DNA from: Liolophura sinensis
Lineage: Eukaryota > Mollusca > Polyplacophora > Chitonida > Chitonidae
Direction of reading: 5' to 3'
DNA: 27,045 nt
Assembly (NCBI RefSeq): GCF_032854445.1
Contig: NW_027018435.1
Coordinates: forward strand, 1 to 27,045
Below, piece after piece: positions 1 through 9,011 of this stretch (positions are counted from its first letter, which is position 1; each line of letters opens with the position of its first letter). The position numbers and the translations under genes were made by a program. The notes beneath the pieces are model-generated. The model searched no databases, was not told the origin of the DNA, and was given only the letters and a program-made list of their open reading frames with translations.

Positions 1-905
1 TTGGTTCCGCTGCATGTGAAGTAGTGTAACAAGTTCCCCCTGGGCACCTCCCCAGAACATCATTCGGAAAGAGCGTTTTTCAGCTCTTGCCGAGCTAGTT
101 TTTCGGCCGCAATCTATAAGCTGTTTTTTCGAGCTTTCATCGATCTCTACGGCATTGAATGCCTTACGAGACTTAGCGCGTATCTCCTGCTTCAGATCAG
201 AGTAGTTCTTGAGCTCCTGAACGACTTGCTTGAACTCTACGTCCGAAATAACACCATCAGATAATGCCGTAGATACCTGCGCACGGATGCTGTTAAGTTT
301 GGCCTTGGCCAACAGCCGTATATCGTTATGTTTCTTGGCCTTTGCGTGAGGTCGGCGGCTAACAAATTTTCCGGCGACATTTAAGACACCGCAAGCTATG
401 ACTGCAGCTTCCATAGCCAAGACAGCAGGGGCTGCAATTATTGTTGCGAGTAGTCCCACACCTGCAACCCCTAGTCCCAAACCGGCCGTGAGCATGGCCG
501 AATCAAGGGCCTCGGCGGCTAAGACACCGCGCCGGTACTTTTTGTACAGGGCCCGGCGGAGATCTCGCTCAGATTCAAGCTGCCTCTGTATTTCGCTGAT
601 ATACTGCAGACGATGGGCGTGCGCCACACCCTCAGGGTGGTTTCAACCATCGGTGCGGTCGGGGTCAAGGGGTGGTCATCCGTCGGCTCTTCATCCGTGA
701 TCGCTAGGTACAGGCGTCCCATATTGCTCGTCCTACGAATCAATAACTCTAAATAACGTCCGGACTCTAAATAGATTTTCTCAAGATTGACCCCCTGCAA
801 AGACCCGCATAGCCTCGAGAGAGCTCCGGATGACTGGGTCGCCCTGGGCCAGTAATTTGATCATAAGTCTGAGCTCCTTTCCATTGTGCTCTGCAGGCCA
901 CTTTA
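1..905 (-). pseudogene. Polinton unidentified protein with Gly/Ala-rich hydrophobic segment, broken and cut by window edge
   Basis: Coding-like sequence on the minus strand is spread over three frames. The first piece (about 905-783) ends at a TGA at 783-781. The second (about 800-640) appears to take over near the C run at 791-795. The third is open from 642 to the window edge and takes over near 625-640. The third piece has a charged start (QYISEIQRQLE), then a strongly hydrophobic Gly/Ala/Val stretch (about 510-370) able to be membrane-associated, then a Lys/Glu-rich helical region. I recognise this layout from other invertebrate Polintons but know no function for it. Two frameshifts indicate a pseudogene. 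An alternative is two adjacent genes, with the 905-640 part being separate. Confidence 0.55.
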
Positions 906-916
906 GTCTCACCCTG

Positions 917-1526
917 TTAATCAAGGAGGAACGGCGCTGAGTCCGCGCCAAGTATGATGTTGAAGATAAGTATAGATCCAGGATTTATTTCTAACATGGA
1001 CGTAGATGGGGCGTGCGCTGTAAGGAATTCGGTCTCTACACCATCCTTCGCAGCTAGTGCGTAGATACCTGCACCTGGTCTACTACCCCGAGTTACCCTA
1101 CAGCCGTTGTTTGGCATCCACGACACGAAATAGGTTCCGAAGTTGAAAACTTTTTTCACTTCACCACTAGCCCCCCCGAAGATCGGGACCGTCATCGGGG
1201 TCACCTTCAAATCTACAACCCAAGTGGGGTTGCGAGCTCTGGTAAGAACAAAGCGGTCTTCAAAGCGAATTAATGAGAGTTTTTGTTCTTCAATCACCTC
1301 AGAAGGTGACCTGCGCTCTTGCTCTACAGAGGATGAGACATCTTGAAGGGAAGCAAACGTGGCAGGTTCTGCTTGCCCCCCAGCAATCTTTTTTGCGGTG
1401 GTTCAAGCCATTTTTTAACTCGAAGGCGTAGATTTTACCTTCCTGGCCTTCGAGTTCGAACTTCGCCACATCTGTCAAGTCGGTTAAAGCCAGGCATGCA
1501 GAGCGGGGGCCGAATGCTTCCACCAT
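917..1526 (-). pseudogene. Polinton unidentified protein, about 200 residues, one frameshift
   Basis: The gene starts at the ATG at 1526, two bases after the stop of the upstream minus-strand gene, and ends with TAA at 919-917. The N-terminal part is in one frame (1526 to about 1395) and the remainder in another (about 1390 to 917). The switch coincides with a run of six T (plus strand, 1389-1394), so a single-base homopolymer indel explains the break. The C-terminal part has a compact, beta-rich look (motifs NPTWVVDLKVTP, VFNFGTYFVSWMP, GAGIYALAAKDG), with no membrane segment. The family recurs next to the preceding gene in related elements, which suggests a structural or virion-associated role, but I cannot assign one. 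It is probably a single-jelly-roll-sized protein; that is inference only. Confidence 0.6.
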
Positions 1527-1528
1527 AC

Positions 1529-2140
1529 TTATTGTATTTCTAGGGTAGCACTGAGGTACTCTACATTAATATACTTACCGTTTTTGTCTAAAAGTGCCAC
1601 GGTCAAGTGTGTTATATAGTCGGCGCGCAAGGCTTTGTACTGTGGGTTGGGAAATGAAACTGTCTTCCCGCAGTTTATCCCTTCACACGTTATTCTCACG
1701 TTTTCTGAGGTGCTCAGTTGATCCAAATGGACGAAGACTTCTTTGTGTGGGGCCAAGTTAGGTAGATTTTCACCCTCCATAGTCCCCCCTATGGGCGCAA
1801 TCCAGTCGGAGAACCCTAAGATGGGGGCAAGCTCTTGGAGTATTATGAAGGTATTTCTAGGGAGTGTAAGGACTAAGCAGCCCGTGGCTTCATTCAATCC
1901 CAGAGAAATCCCATGCGGGCGGAATATGTCCTTGTCCAGCGTACAGACATTGTGGTAGCCCGTCGGCACTTTAACATATTTGCCATCAAGCAAGAAGCCC
2001 ATTTTTGGGGGGATATTCACCCAGGCTGGGTAGAATGTTATCTCGCGAAGAGCGGTTTTAAGGCGGCCGTCGAGGTTGTTAAGGGCATGAGGTAGCGTGT
2101 GCTGTGCCCCATTTAGAATGTCAGTCAATGTGATGAACAT
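1529..2140 (-). CDS. Polinton unidentified protein, about 203 residues, candidate minor structural protein
   Basis: This is one of the few intact frames in the element. The first ATG is at 2140; the frame is open from an in-frame GTG at 2149, but ATG is preferred. It ends with TAA two bases before the ATG of the next minus-strand gene. The sequence is mixed, hydrophobic residues alternate as in beta strands, and no signal peptide, membrane segment or catalytic motif is visible. Recognisable short motifs are FYPAWVNIPPKMGF and ITHLTVALLDKNG. Polinton elements encode a penton-type minor capsid protein as well as the major capsid protein; the size and beta-rich look make this a candidate, but that is inference and a structure prediction would decide. 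The start codon lies 10 bases from the divergent gene's start. Confidence 0.6.
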   Translation of the reverse strand: MFITLTDILNGAQHTLPHALNNLDGRLKTALREITFYPAWVNIPPKMGFLLDGKYVKVPTGYHNVCTLDKDIFRPHGISLGLNEATGCLVLTLPRNTFIILQELAPILGFSDWIAPIGGTMEGENLPNLAPHKEVFVHLDQLSTSENVRITCEGINCGKTVSFPNPQYKALRADYITHLTVALLDKNGKYINVEYLSATLEIQ

Positions 2141-2150
2141 TTTAGCCACA

Positions 2151-3164
2151 ATGAACAGCGAGGCTTACAGGTTCAATAGAGAGGCCACTTACAAGTCCGG
2201 GGCATTTCATAGTATCCAAACCCACGCAGAGCAGCTCACGCGATTTGACATCTACATCGATGAAAAGAAGGCCTTTCCAGTCCAGTTCACAGATGTGTTG
2301 GCCAAGTACCGGCTGCCAAAGATAACCAGCAATGACATTGTTTGGGCCTGGAACACCAATCCTATGCAATTCTGGCAGAACCAAGTGAACTTCGCAGTCT
2401 GGTGCGCAACCACGGGCTGTGGCGTCTCTGCAAAAGACCATCTTCTCGCCCCAGACCAACGAATAAGGGCCCTGTACACGTTCCATGTATATTACCAAGT
2501 TAGGCGGGTCTTGGAAGAGATCCAGGCCCCCCTGCCGCAAGACAGAGCGTGGGCGACATTCGAAAACCCCTACGACAAGAGGGCCTATGAGAGGATTTGT
2601 AGGGAGTTTCACGCAGATAAGCACACAGACTGGCGCAGTGGGGTGAATCACGGCCTCGGAGTGGCATATTACTATGTCACGAGAACTGGCTACAGCCCCA
2701 TTGGCGATGGGACCTTCGATCCGAGCAGGATGTCATTCTCTAGAAAGCCTACAGCGCTCCACGTCACCTACATCGAGCAGGACGCCGAGGAGGCTTGGGC
2801 GGCGTTCATTGTCGACACATCCCAAGGATTCACGCAGCCGGGCATAGAGCGCCTAAACGATTCCATCCGGACATACGTGTGGGCTATCCTAGGCGCCCAA
2901 GCGCAAACAAGGGCGCATATTCTGGGCACGGGCACAGCCTTCGACGCACAAAAACAGTTTGCCACGAACGTTGAAGACGTTATTTCCTCTCTGATCAACC
3001 TTCCGTCTGCAATCAAACGCTACCAGGATGTGCTACAGTATGCCGGGAGTGCTGTGGACTTTGTGTATGGCATAGGCCTATATATGGCCCCCCAGCGACA
3101 TGCTTCTGCCATCGTCGTCGCTGGGGTTGGTATCGGCTTACTGCTGCTGTGGACTATGCGTTAA
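2151..3164 (+). CDS. Polinton unidentified protein with C-terminal membrane anchor, about 337 residues
   Basis: The chosen start is the ATG at 2151 (context gccacaATGa); an upstream ATG in the same frame (2118) would run back into the divergent gene. The N-terminal 300 residues are hydrophilic and mixed, with motifs FDIYIDEKKAFPVQF, WNTNPMQFWQNQVNFAVWCA and AILGAQAQTR that I recognise from homologues in other invertebrate Polintons. The last 20 residues form a hydrophobic segment ending in MR (AIVVAGVGIGLLLLW), a likely tail anchor. Between the conserved body and this segment the protein looks shorter than family members I remember, and a short C run at 3089-3093 may mark an indel, so an internal deletion is possible. 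The 3' end overlaps the convergent gene at 3138 by 27 bases. Function unknown; a virion component is plausible. Confidence 0.65.
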   Translation: MNSEAYRFNREATYKSGAFHSIQTHAEQLTRFDIYIDEKKAFPVQFTDVLAKYRLPKITSNDIVWAWNTNPMQFWQNQVNFAVWCATTGCGVSAKDHLLAPDQRIRALYTFHVYYQVRRVLEEIQAPLPQDRAWATFENPYDKRAYERICREFHADKHTDWRSGVNHGLGVAYYYVTRTGYSPIGDGTFDPSRMSFSRKPTALHVTYIEQDAEEAWAAFIVDTSQGFTQPGIERLNDSIRTYVWAILGAQAQTRAHILGTGTAFDAQKQFATNVEDVISSLINLPSAIKRYQDVLQYAGSAVDFVYGIGLYMAPQRHASAIVVAGVGIGLLLLWTMR

Positions 3165-4440
3165 ATACTTGCGAACAGCCACGAGCATTAGGCCACCTAC
3201 TGCGACGACTAGAGCCCAGACATTATCGGCCAGCCACCCAGCCGCTTTCCCGAGAAGGTTCAATAGCCAGGACACGATACTGCCAATAATACCCGGAATC
3301 GCAGCGGCAGCCTTCCCAGCGAGCTTGCCAAGGGCGCGCACCAGGGACTGGAGATGCTTTTTCACCCATTCTTTAAGACCACGCCTGTCGGATGGAGGTG
3401 GTGTTGGCTGGATGCCCCCACTGGACCCGCCAGTCAGCGTCAACTTTATCGCTAGCCCCAGTGTCGAGATCGCCATCCCAATTGCCGTGAGAATGGAGAC
3501 CACGGTTATTCCCTGCTCCCGGAAGAGGGTGCGGACGCGCTCGTCCAGACTGGTGTAGGATGCGATCGACCGTCTGCTTGATGCGACGTATTTGCGTGCG
3601 CAAGGCTTCGGCCGTTAAAGAGGCTGCTTCAAGCCGGGCCACCCTCTCGTCCTCGAGATTCCTTATCCGGTCTGCGATCCGACGCCGGGAGAATTCATGA
3701 GTGGCCTCCTCCAACTTCTGTTTTTGTTTTGCGATGTCCTTATCGAGACTTGACAGCTTGGCGAGGTTTTTCGCGTGTTCGCCTTCCGAGGTCTGCAGTG
3801 CCTTGTCAAGTCCCAGAAGTTCTCGCATGGGAAGAGGAGGGTCGTTTATCGTTTCAAGAGCCCGCCCGACCTCACTATCCGTCAAGCTTGTTTCCAGTGT
3901 GTGGACAGCATCAGCGGCCTTTTTCGCTGGTTGGCTTAAATCCTCCAGCTCCATGGTATCTGCCTCGCTGGCCGCGGCACCGAGTTCTGAACTCGCTGTC
4001 TCCAGGGCTGCGACTGCTGCCGGATGCAACGATGTCTGTTCTTTTCTTTTCCAGTCTATAAAGCCCAGCTCCCCTTCCCCCCTAACAACATTAACCCCTC
4101 CTTTATTGGCGACTGTTGAGAGGGCTAGCGGTTCACCTGTTCGTTTGTTGATGATGTCCAGTTTGGGGTGGGCCACGAGTCGCAGACGCCCTTGGACAAC
4201 CTTAAACTTCGTGTAATCGCGAAAGAGGGGGGTAAGGCTGGGATCCGCCTTCACCAAGGCATCGTAATAATAATTCACGGCGGCCTGTGTCAGCTCCTGT
4301 TGAAGGTTTCTGGCGGCGCACCCCAGCTTTTGTTGCTTGGGAACATCATCACCTGCAAGGAGAGGGGTCTGTTCGTCGTCGATGTTGTTGTCCTCTTGGG
4401 AATCGTCGAACGCCGGATTATCAAAGTCAAAGTCTGCCAT
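3138..4440 (-). pseudogene. Polinton coiled-coil protein with C-terminal hydrophobic segments, one frameshift
   Basis: It starts at the ATG at 4440 with an acidic N-terminus (MADFDFDNPAFDD). The middle is Glu/Lys/Arg/Leu-rich with heptad-like spacing (about 3880-3570), consistent with a long coiled coil. After about 3560 the frame changes: the original frame runs into Pro/His/Gly-rich nonsense, while a second frame, open down to 3138, gives an amphipathic Lys-rich region followed by hydrophobic Gly/Ala/Ile/Leu segments (around 3300-3180) and a short basic tail. This order, acidic head then coiled coil then membrane segments then basic end, recurs in a protein of related elements whose role is unknown to me. 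It reads toward the gene at 2151-3164 and away from the capsid gene at 4485, so 4441-4484 is a divergent promoter interval of only 44 bases. Confidence 0.7.
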
Positions 4441-4484
4441 AATCCTCGTATTGAACATTGCAGGGTATACCTTCAATACACACA

Positions 4485-5588
4485 ATGGATGCATACGGAC
4501 GCAGGCTAAACCCTTTCAGAACACTCCGTAAGCCTCGGGGGGTACAAGGTGTACGGCAGTCCTTGGTCATCACCAATAACCCGAGTACGATCGACCAGAA
4601 TCAACAACTCTTGGTCCGCTTCCCCAACCTCGGCGCAAATGACGTCATTGTGCCCGGTACCGTGCGCTTGGCCTTTTCGATCACGATCTATTCATCCGAC
4701 CTGAACGCCACAGTGGTCGGGAATCTCGGACGCGCAGTAGTAAAGAAAACCAAGATCAGAATCAGCGGGAATGAGGTAATGTCCATCGACGACTCTGATG
4801 TGTTTCATTGGTACGGCGACTTATGGCTGACCAAGAAGGAACGGCGGAATGCGGCCTACCAAGGCATCGGCAGCAAAAACATGCATAAACTTGGAGTCCA
4901 AGCGGAGGACGCAAGTGACGACGAGGCTGGAGAAAAGGCCATAGCTCGCGCCTTCGATATGGTCACCGAAGAGGAGCTCGCTAGACAGATCCGCACACAG
5001 TTTGCCGGGGACGTCTCCATTCTATATGATCGCGTCCTCCGCCACCGAAAGTTTGTGAAGGACAAGTCTGATACTCTCTGGAACATAAACCTGAACAAGC
5101 CCGCAAGAGCAATGAAGGGCATCCTCATGCTGTTCGAGACTAAAGGAACCCCGTGGAATAGGAGGTCGGAATCCTTCTACAACCCGAAGATCACCAAAGT
5201 GGAAGTCATAATAGAAGGGGTCCCCAATCAGCTGTACAGCCAGGGCATGCGGGCGTACCAGCAGTGGGGCGAGGTCACCTGTTCTTCGCCAGCTCACCCC
5301 TACGGAAGCGGGACCCTGAGGTGGCCAGGGTCGTTAAAGACTTAGGCCTGGCAGACGTCTCCCTGGAAGAGTTCTTGACACACAAGCACGCCTTCTGGCT
5401 TGACCTTCGGCCAAGCGACGATGACGAGCTGCATGGCAGTGGGAGGCGCGTTCTGAACGCCAGCGAGGGGATTATGATACAGGTGACAAAAGAGAGAGAA
5501 GAGCCCGGCGTGTTGAACGTATATCTATGTGATCATGGATGCAAAGCTGCACATCGAGAATGGTAGATTCGTTAGCGCGCTTTATTGA
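4485..5588 (+). pseudogene. MCP: Polinton major capsid protein (double jelly-roll), two frameshifts and probable internal deletion
   Basis: The start is the ATG at 4485 (context cacacaATGGAT). Motifs I recognise for the Polinton/adintovirus major capsid protein are LLVRFPNLGANDVIVPG, KIRISGNEVMSIDDSDVFHWY, LWNINLNKPARAMKGILMLF and VEVIIEGVPNQLYSQGMRAYQQW. The reading frame changes near 5265-5290 and again near 5523-5530, and the last frame ends in TGA at 5586-5588. The total coding length is about 368 codons, short for the family as I remember it. The jump around 4950-4965, where conserved sequence from two distant parts of the protein sits side by side, suggests a lost central segment. The gene overlaps the packaging ATPase start by 29 bases, as expected for a late morphogenesis operon. 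It would form the hexameric capsomers; this copy cannot make a full protein. Confidence 0.85.
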
Positions 5589-6156
5589 TGACGCCCACTG
5601 CGCGATTATCTGTGGGCAGACGAACTGCGGAAAAACAGTCTTCGTGCTGGACCTGCTTGAGGGGCCTTTCCGCGGTTTCTTTCATCACGTTGTGATCCTG
5701 TGCCCCACTCTTAAGCATAACGAGGCGTACCGGCGTCGATGGATACTGTCTGACCCTGAGGTCTATTGTTTTGATCCCGGCGAGCGGCTCAACGACTGCC
5801 TTAGAGCTTTCTACAGATTGTTCGAGGGGGAGCCCACCCTGTACATCATTGATGATTGTAGCGCGTTAGAGGCGATGAAGAAGAAACAAAAAATGCTGTC
5901 ATTCATGGCTTTCTCGGGCCGTCATGCAAAGGAAAGTGTCTGGGTCCTCACTCAGAAAGACTTTCGCGAGCAGACAAGGTGGATGGCTTTATTCCACTGC
6001 AAAGATCGGCACTCGTTCAACGAATGCCTGGAGGAGAACCACATCATCGATGCCGAGAGCGAAAAGGCAGAGGTTTGACAGAAGCTCAAGAACAATCCGC
6101 ATTCTAAGCTCCTGCTAATGACTGATACGCCCGCCACATCTAAGATTATATATTAG
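5560..6156 (+). pseudogene. ATP: Polinton packaging ATPase (FtsK/HerA, A32-like), in-frame TGA near the C-terminus
   Basis: The Walker A motif CGQTNCGKTVF is at about 5611-5645 and the hydrophobic Walker B LYIIDD at about 5840-5857, followed by a conserved SGRHAKESVWVLTQ segment (about 5915-5955). This is the layout of the A32/FtsK-type genome packaging ATPases of Polintons and related viruses, which drive DNA into capsids. The chosen start is the ATG at 5560, overlapping the capsid gene. Translation stops at TGA 6076-6078, but the same frame continues with conserved-looking sequence (KLKNNPHSKLLLMTDTP) to TAG at 6154-6156, so the TGA is a nonsense change removing about 26 codons. It is consistent with a CGA-to-TGA transition. 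The truncated part lies behind the ATPase core, so partial function cannot be excluded from sequence alone. Confidence 0.85.
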
Positions 6157-6169
6157 ACGTAGTCGCCCC

Positions 6170-6181
6170 TATATATTAATA
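6170..6181 (+). promoter_or_regulatory. TATATATTAATA box immediately before the start codon at 6182
   Basis: An AT-only stretch in otherwise GC-balanced sequence abuts the ATG of the next gene. A second similar stretch (ATTATATATTAG, 6145-6156) contains the ATPase stop codon. A TATATA box also precedes the start at 7168. Short AT-rich promoters close to start codons are usual in related viruses, so these are candidate promoters by position and composition only. Confidence 0.35.
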
Positions 6182-6745
6182 ATGGATACCGACGAGCTTA
6201 TAGACGATATTCTGGGCGCAGAGGAGGAGGAGAAGCCCAGCCAACAGCCCAGCAAACATGCACAGCAGCTCAGGTATAGGCTGGTTGCACTTGCGGTGGG
6301 TGGGCAGGTCAAGCGATATCTGGGAAAAGACGTAACAGCCGCTGAGATCGACGCCATGAGCGATGAAGACGTTGAAAGGCTGCATTCCTGGTACGAGGCT
6401 AAGCTCGGTGCGCGGATGGTTAACGGTCTCGGAGGTATGTTCTTGAGATCATATGTAAGGGCGGCCAGCTGGCTCCTACCAATCCCACCCGAGAATTGAC
6501 CAATGCTCACGGCACAGCTCGCCACCGACCCATTTGTTGAACAGGCGCTTAGCAGTGCTAGCTGCTGGCTATACTACTGCTATGGTAAGTACTTGGCACC
6601 GTTAACCATGGCGCTAACCACTACTGAGCACTGCTCATTTAAACACCACTGCTCTCCTAGAAATGATGATCCAGAGGAACATGAGTACAACGAATCCGGA
6701 AGGCCCGAAGGAAGCGGAGGGGGTGACAGCGGATTCTACGAATGA
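6182..6745 (+). pseudogene. Polinton unidentified small protein, split by an in-frame TGA
   Basis: The frame opens at the ATG at 6182 with an acidic start (MDTDELIDDILGAEEEE), then an amphipathic helical part (LVALAVGGQVKRYLGKDV, SDEDVERLHSWYEAKLGARM). It stops at TGA 6497-6499, after LLPIPPEN. The same frame continues without another stop to 6745 (ATDPFVEQALSSASCWLYYCYG, then a Cys/His-containing stretch), and both halves look conserved, so the TGA is read as a nonsense change consistent with CGA to TGA. An alternative is two separate genes, with the second starting at the ATG at 6503. No enzymatic motif is visible. It sits directly after the packaging ATPase in the plus-strand structural block and its end overlaps the next gene by 65 bases. 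Function unknown. Confidence 0.6.
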
Positions 6746-7067
6746 CGGCCCTGCGAAAAATCCCAAAAGAGTCGCTGCGGGTCGAGCGAGTGCTGCAGCG
6801 AGAAAGGCCAAGGCTGAAAAGCTCAAGGACGAGCTTCGCGAGGCAAAGGCTGTTTTGCTTGGTGCAGCTGATTCCACCAAGAAACAGCCGAAGGACCCGG
6901 ATTCTAAGAAGGAGGGGGGAACCACAGATTTTGCGAAGGAACCGGATTCTACGAATGCACACCAAATCACCCGCTGGAGGGCGCCCCTAGCGTTATTAGG
7001 CGTTGGCGGCCTTGCAGTGCTTGTGTTGCTATGCGCGTGGCACAGCCGCTATACAGCACATGCATGA
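6681..7067 (+). CDS. Small Lys/Ala-rich basic protein with C-terminal membrane segment
   Basis: The chosen start is the ATG at 6681 (MSTTNPEGPKEAEG); the frame is also open from 6663. The middle is rich in Lys, Ala and Arg (NPKRVAAGRASAAARKAKAE), similar in character to nucleic-acid-condensing virion proteins. It is followed by repeated Asp-Ser-Thr-Lys/Asn motifs encoded by near-identical GATTCTACGAATG words (6732 and 6949 regions), and a hydrophobic segment near the end (LALLGVGGLAVLVLLCAW) that could span a membrane. It is open over 128 codons. The combination of a basic part and a membrane segment makes a core-protein or membrane-virion role possible, but this is inference. The start overlaps the previous gene. 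Confidence 0.55.
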   Translation: MSTTNPEGPKEAEGVTADSTNDGPAKNPKRVAAGRASAAARKAKAEKLKDELREAKAVLLGAADSTKKQPKDPDSKKEGGTTDFAKEPDSTNAHQITRWRAPLALLGVGGLAVLVLLCAWHSRYTAHA

Positions 7068-7116
7068 GGTGCAGATATTACGACGCATGCACGAGATGCA
7101 GATATCACGCCGCAAG
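7060..7116 (+). repeat. Two-copy tandem repeat of about 27 bp
   Basis: Two adjacent imperfect copies share the words GCATG, then AGRTGCAGATATYACG. The first copy begins over the stop codon of the preceding gene. In one frame the repeat encodes two CxRCRYY/RYH motifs, but no supported gene uses it. It fills most of the gap before the TATA box at 7155. Confidence 0.5.
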
Positions 7117-7154
7117 AAAAGAATCTCCATTTGAATACACGTCGCGACCCTTTC

Positions 7155-7160
7155 TATATA
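7155..7160 (+). promoter_or_regulatory. TATATA box before the start codon at 7168
   Basis: TATATA lies 7 bases upstream of the ATG at 7168 and resembles the AT box before the gene at 6182. It is a candidate promoter by position and similarity only. Confidence 0.3.
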
Positions 7161-7167
7161 GATCAGC

Positions 7168-7407
7168 ATGTCTACTCCACCCGGTGACGAAAAAGTGCTG
7201 GTCAACGCCGCCTACCACGCCGCTGTGGTCTCTCTCCTGGCTACTGGGTACGCCCGTCTCGGCCAGATGTTCCTGAAAGGAGCCCTCCCGAAGCTGGACT
7301 TAACACCCCGTGACGTCGGCATGGTCATTGCAGATGTAGGCCTGGCCATGTTTTCGAAGGACCTGCTAATTAAACAAGGGCTCCTTCCTCCCAATATAAT
7401 CAAGTAG
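7168..7407 (+). CDS. Polinton small unidentified protein, 79 residues
   Basis: This is an intact short frame from ATG to TAG. The sequence (starts MSTPPGDEKVLVNAAYH) is helix-prone, with mildly hydrophobic stretches (AAVVSLLATGYARLG and DVGMVIADVGLAMFSKDLL) that could be membrane-associated or part of a small bundle. I recognise it as a recurring small gene placed between the basic protein gene and the next gene in related elements; no function is known to me. It is followed after two bases by the ATG of the gene at 7410, so the two are probably co-transcribed. Confidence 0.6.
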   Translation: MSTPPGDEKVLVNAAYHAAVVSLLATGYARLGQMFLKGALPKLDLTPRDVGMVIADVGLAMFSKDLLIKQGLLPPNIIK

Positions 7408-7409
7408 TA

Positions 7410-7843
7410 ATGGCCTCCATCGCAATGATGATGGGCAGCGCCATCGTAAACGCTTTGGCCTTCAGCGGGAGCAACTATATGTTTTCGATGCTGAGGAGTT
7501 CCGGTGTCGACAAAGAGCGGAGGCGCCATGACCGCGCTGTAGAGCAGCTCCAAGCCGCTCAGGAAAAATGGCCCCGAAAGTGCACTGAGCGCTTTTACTG
7601 GATCAGTGATGAACTTGCCGCCAGGGCCACGCTGTCCAAACGTTCCGGGATGTCGACGAGCCGCGAGTATTCTAGGGTCACGGGCAAAACTCTTACACGC
7701 GAGGCGTTGCTGGCTCAGAGCCACAGCTCTCCGATTTCTATGTGCCTAGTGAAGATCAAAAACACCGCGAGATGACCTTCGTCATCCTAGGAATGTGTGT
7801 GGTTGGGGGTGTGAGTTACGGAATCGCGAAACTCACCAAGTAA
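7410..7843 (+). pseudogene. Polinton small coiled-coil/membrane protein with frameshifts
   Basis: It begins MASIAMMMGSAIVNALAFSG, a hydrophobic N-terminal segment, followed by a charged helical region (KERRRHDRAVEQLQAAQEKW). The original frame runs to 7775, but after about 7715 a different frame contains the sensible continuation (SDFYVPSEDQKHREMTF, then a hydrophobic segment LGMCVVGGVSYGIAKL) ending in TAA at 7841-7843. Around 7600-7680 the sequence also looks frame-shifted locally, so at least one and possibly three indels are present. The intact form would be a protein of about 140 residues with a hydrophobic segment at each end and a coiled coil between. It shares its transcript orientation with the genes on both sides. 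Function unknown. Confidence 0.6.
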
Positions 7844-7971
7844 TCCGAACTGACTGTGCGATTCGCCATCGAGCTCCCAGCCGGGCACGATCTGAGGTGG
7901 TTCTGCGCCGCGATGATTAACATCTTTTTCGTCGCAAATCTGTTAGAGGGCTGCTAGAATACCTTGATGAC

Positions 7972-8984
7972 ATGGCTAGTAAGGTGTCTGCTCGCCTGGC
8001 AAATATCTACTACAGCCCTCGTGGGTACTGGAAGGGCCGCGCGGCCATCCAGAAAATTGCCACAGCGGCTAAAGTCTCCAAAGATGTGGTCCGGGCCTGG
8101 CTGAAAAAGCAGGCTATCTGGCAGATATACCTGCCTCGTCCCCGAAAAATACCGAGGCCTATGTTCGACATTTCCATGCCAAATGACATCCACCAAGCTG
8201 ATTTCTACCACATGATCGGCGAGGCCGGAAGCTGTATAAGTACGCGCTGACAGTTGTTGATGTCGCTTCTTGCTACAAGGAGGCGGAACCTCTGGCTACT
8301 AAAGATTCCAAAGAAGTAGCTGATGCTCTGTCTCGCATTTACAAGCGGGGACCCCTTCGATGGCCGACGCTTCTCCAAGTTGACCCTTGGCGCGAGTTTA
8401 TGGGTGCGGTGAGCCAACTGCTGGCCAAACACGATGTCACAGTCTGCCGAGGCCGCGTGGATATCCACCGAGACCAAGGCATAGTGGAGCGTTTCAACCG
8501 TACTCTGGCTGAGCGGCTCTTTGGACATCAGTACGCCCAGGTGATGCGCCTCCCTCCCGAACACCGGTCTACTGAATGGGTGGCTCGGCCGCCCTCTGTT
8601 GTGGCCGCTCTGAATAACGAGACAACGAGACTGATCGGTAAAAAGCCGAAAGACGCCATCAAGGCAAAAGGGGTGCCCCATAAGCCTTCCTCGACGGTTC
8701 CAGGTCGTCCCGTTGGACTTAATGAGCGGAAGATCCCCGAGGGTGTTGGCGTTCGTTATCTCTATCAGCCTGGAGAGCTGGAGGGCGACCGCCGTCGCGC
8801 GACTGATCCTGTGTGGTCTCTAGAGATATATCGGCTTGGGCGCTCTGTCACAAAGCCTAATGAACACGTGCTGTACTATCTAGACGATACGTCGGATGGC
8901 CCGCGACGGGGATTTGTTCGTGAGAAGTTGCTTATAGTGCCTGCGGATACTCATCTTCCCCCGGATGGGGTTCTACAGCGCTAG
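7972..8984 (+). pseudogene. INT: Polinton rve-type (DDE) integrase, one frameshift
   Basis: The start ATG is at 7972. The N-terminal part (residues 1-60) is helix-turn-helix-like (GRAAIQKIATAAKVSKDVVRAW) rather than a clear HHCC zinc finger. The catalytic triad is visible: Asp at 8200 (motif IHQADF), Asp at 8382 (LLQVDPWREFMGA) and Glu at 8487 (GIVERFNRTLAERLF), with 34 residues between the last two. The C-terminal region (about 8690-8984) is the basic, beta-rich end typical of these integrases. The first frame stops at 8250; the second is open from about 8232 to TAG at 8982-8984, so a single indel lies near 8225-8232, inside the catalytic core just after the first Asp. It would insert the element's DNA with a short target duplication; this copy is inactive. 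Confidence 0.9.
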
Positions 8985-9011
8985 TAGTTCCTGGATGTCC
9001 CATCCTGCACA

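Noticed and set aside
1389-1394. Run of six A on the coding strand as a programmed frameshift site
   Set aside because: The shift needed is equivalent to removing one base, not a -1 slip, and other genes of the copy are broken at unrelated places, so a homopolymer indel is simpler.
7031-7276. Cys-rich frame with CxRCRYY repeats as a zinc protein
   Set aside because: It is produced by the two-copy repeat at 7060-7116, overlaps two supported genes in other frames and has no family match I know.
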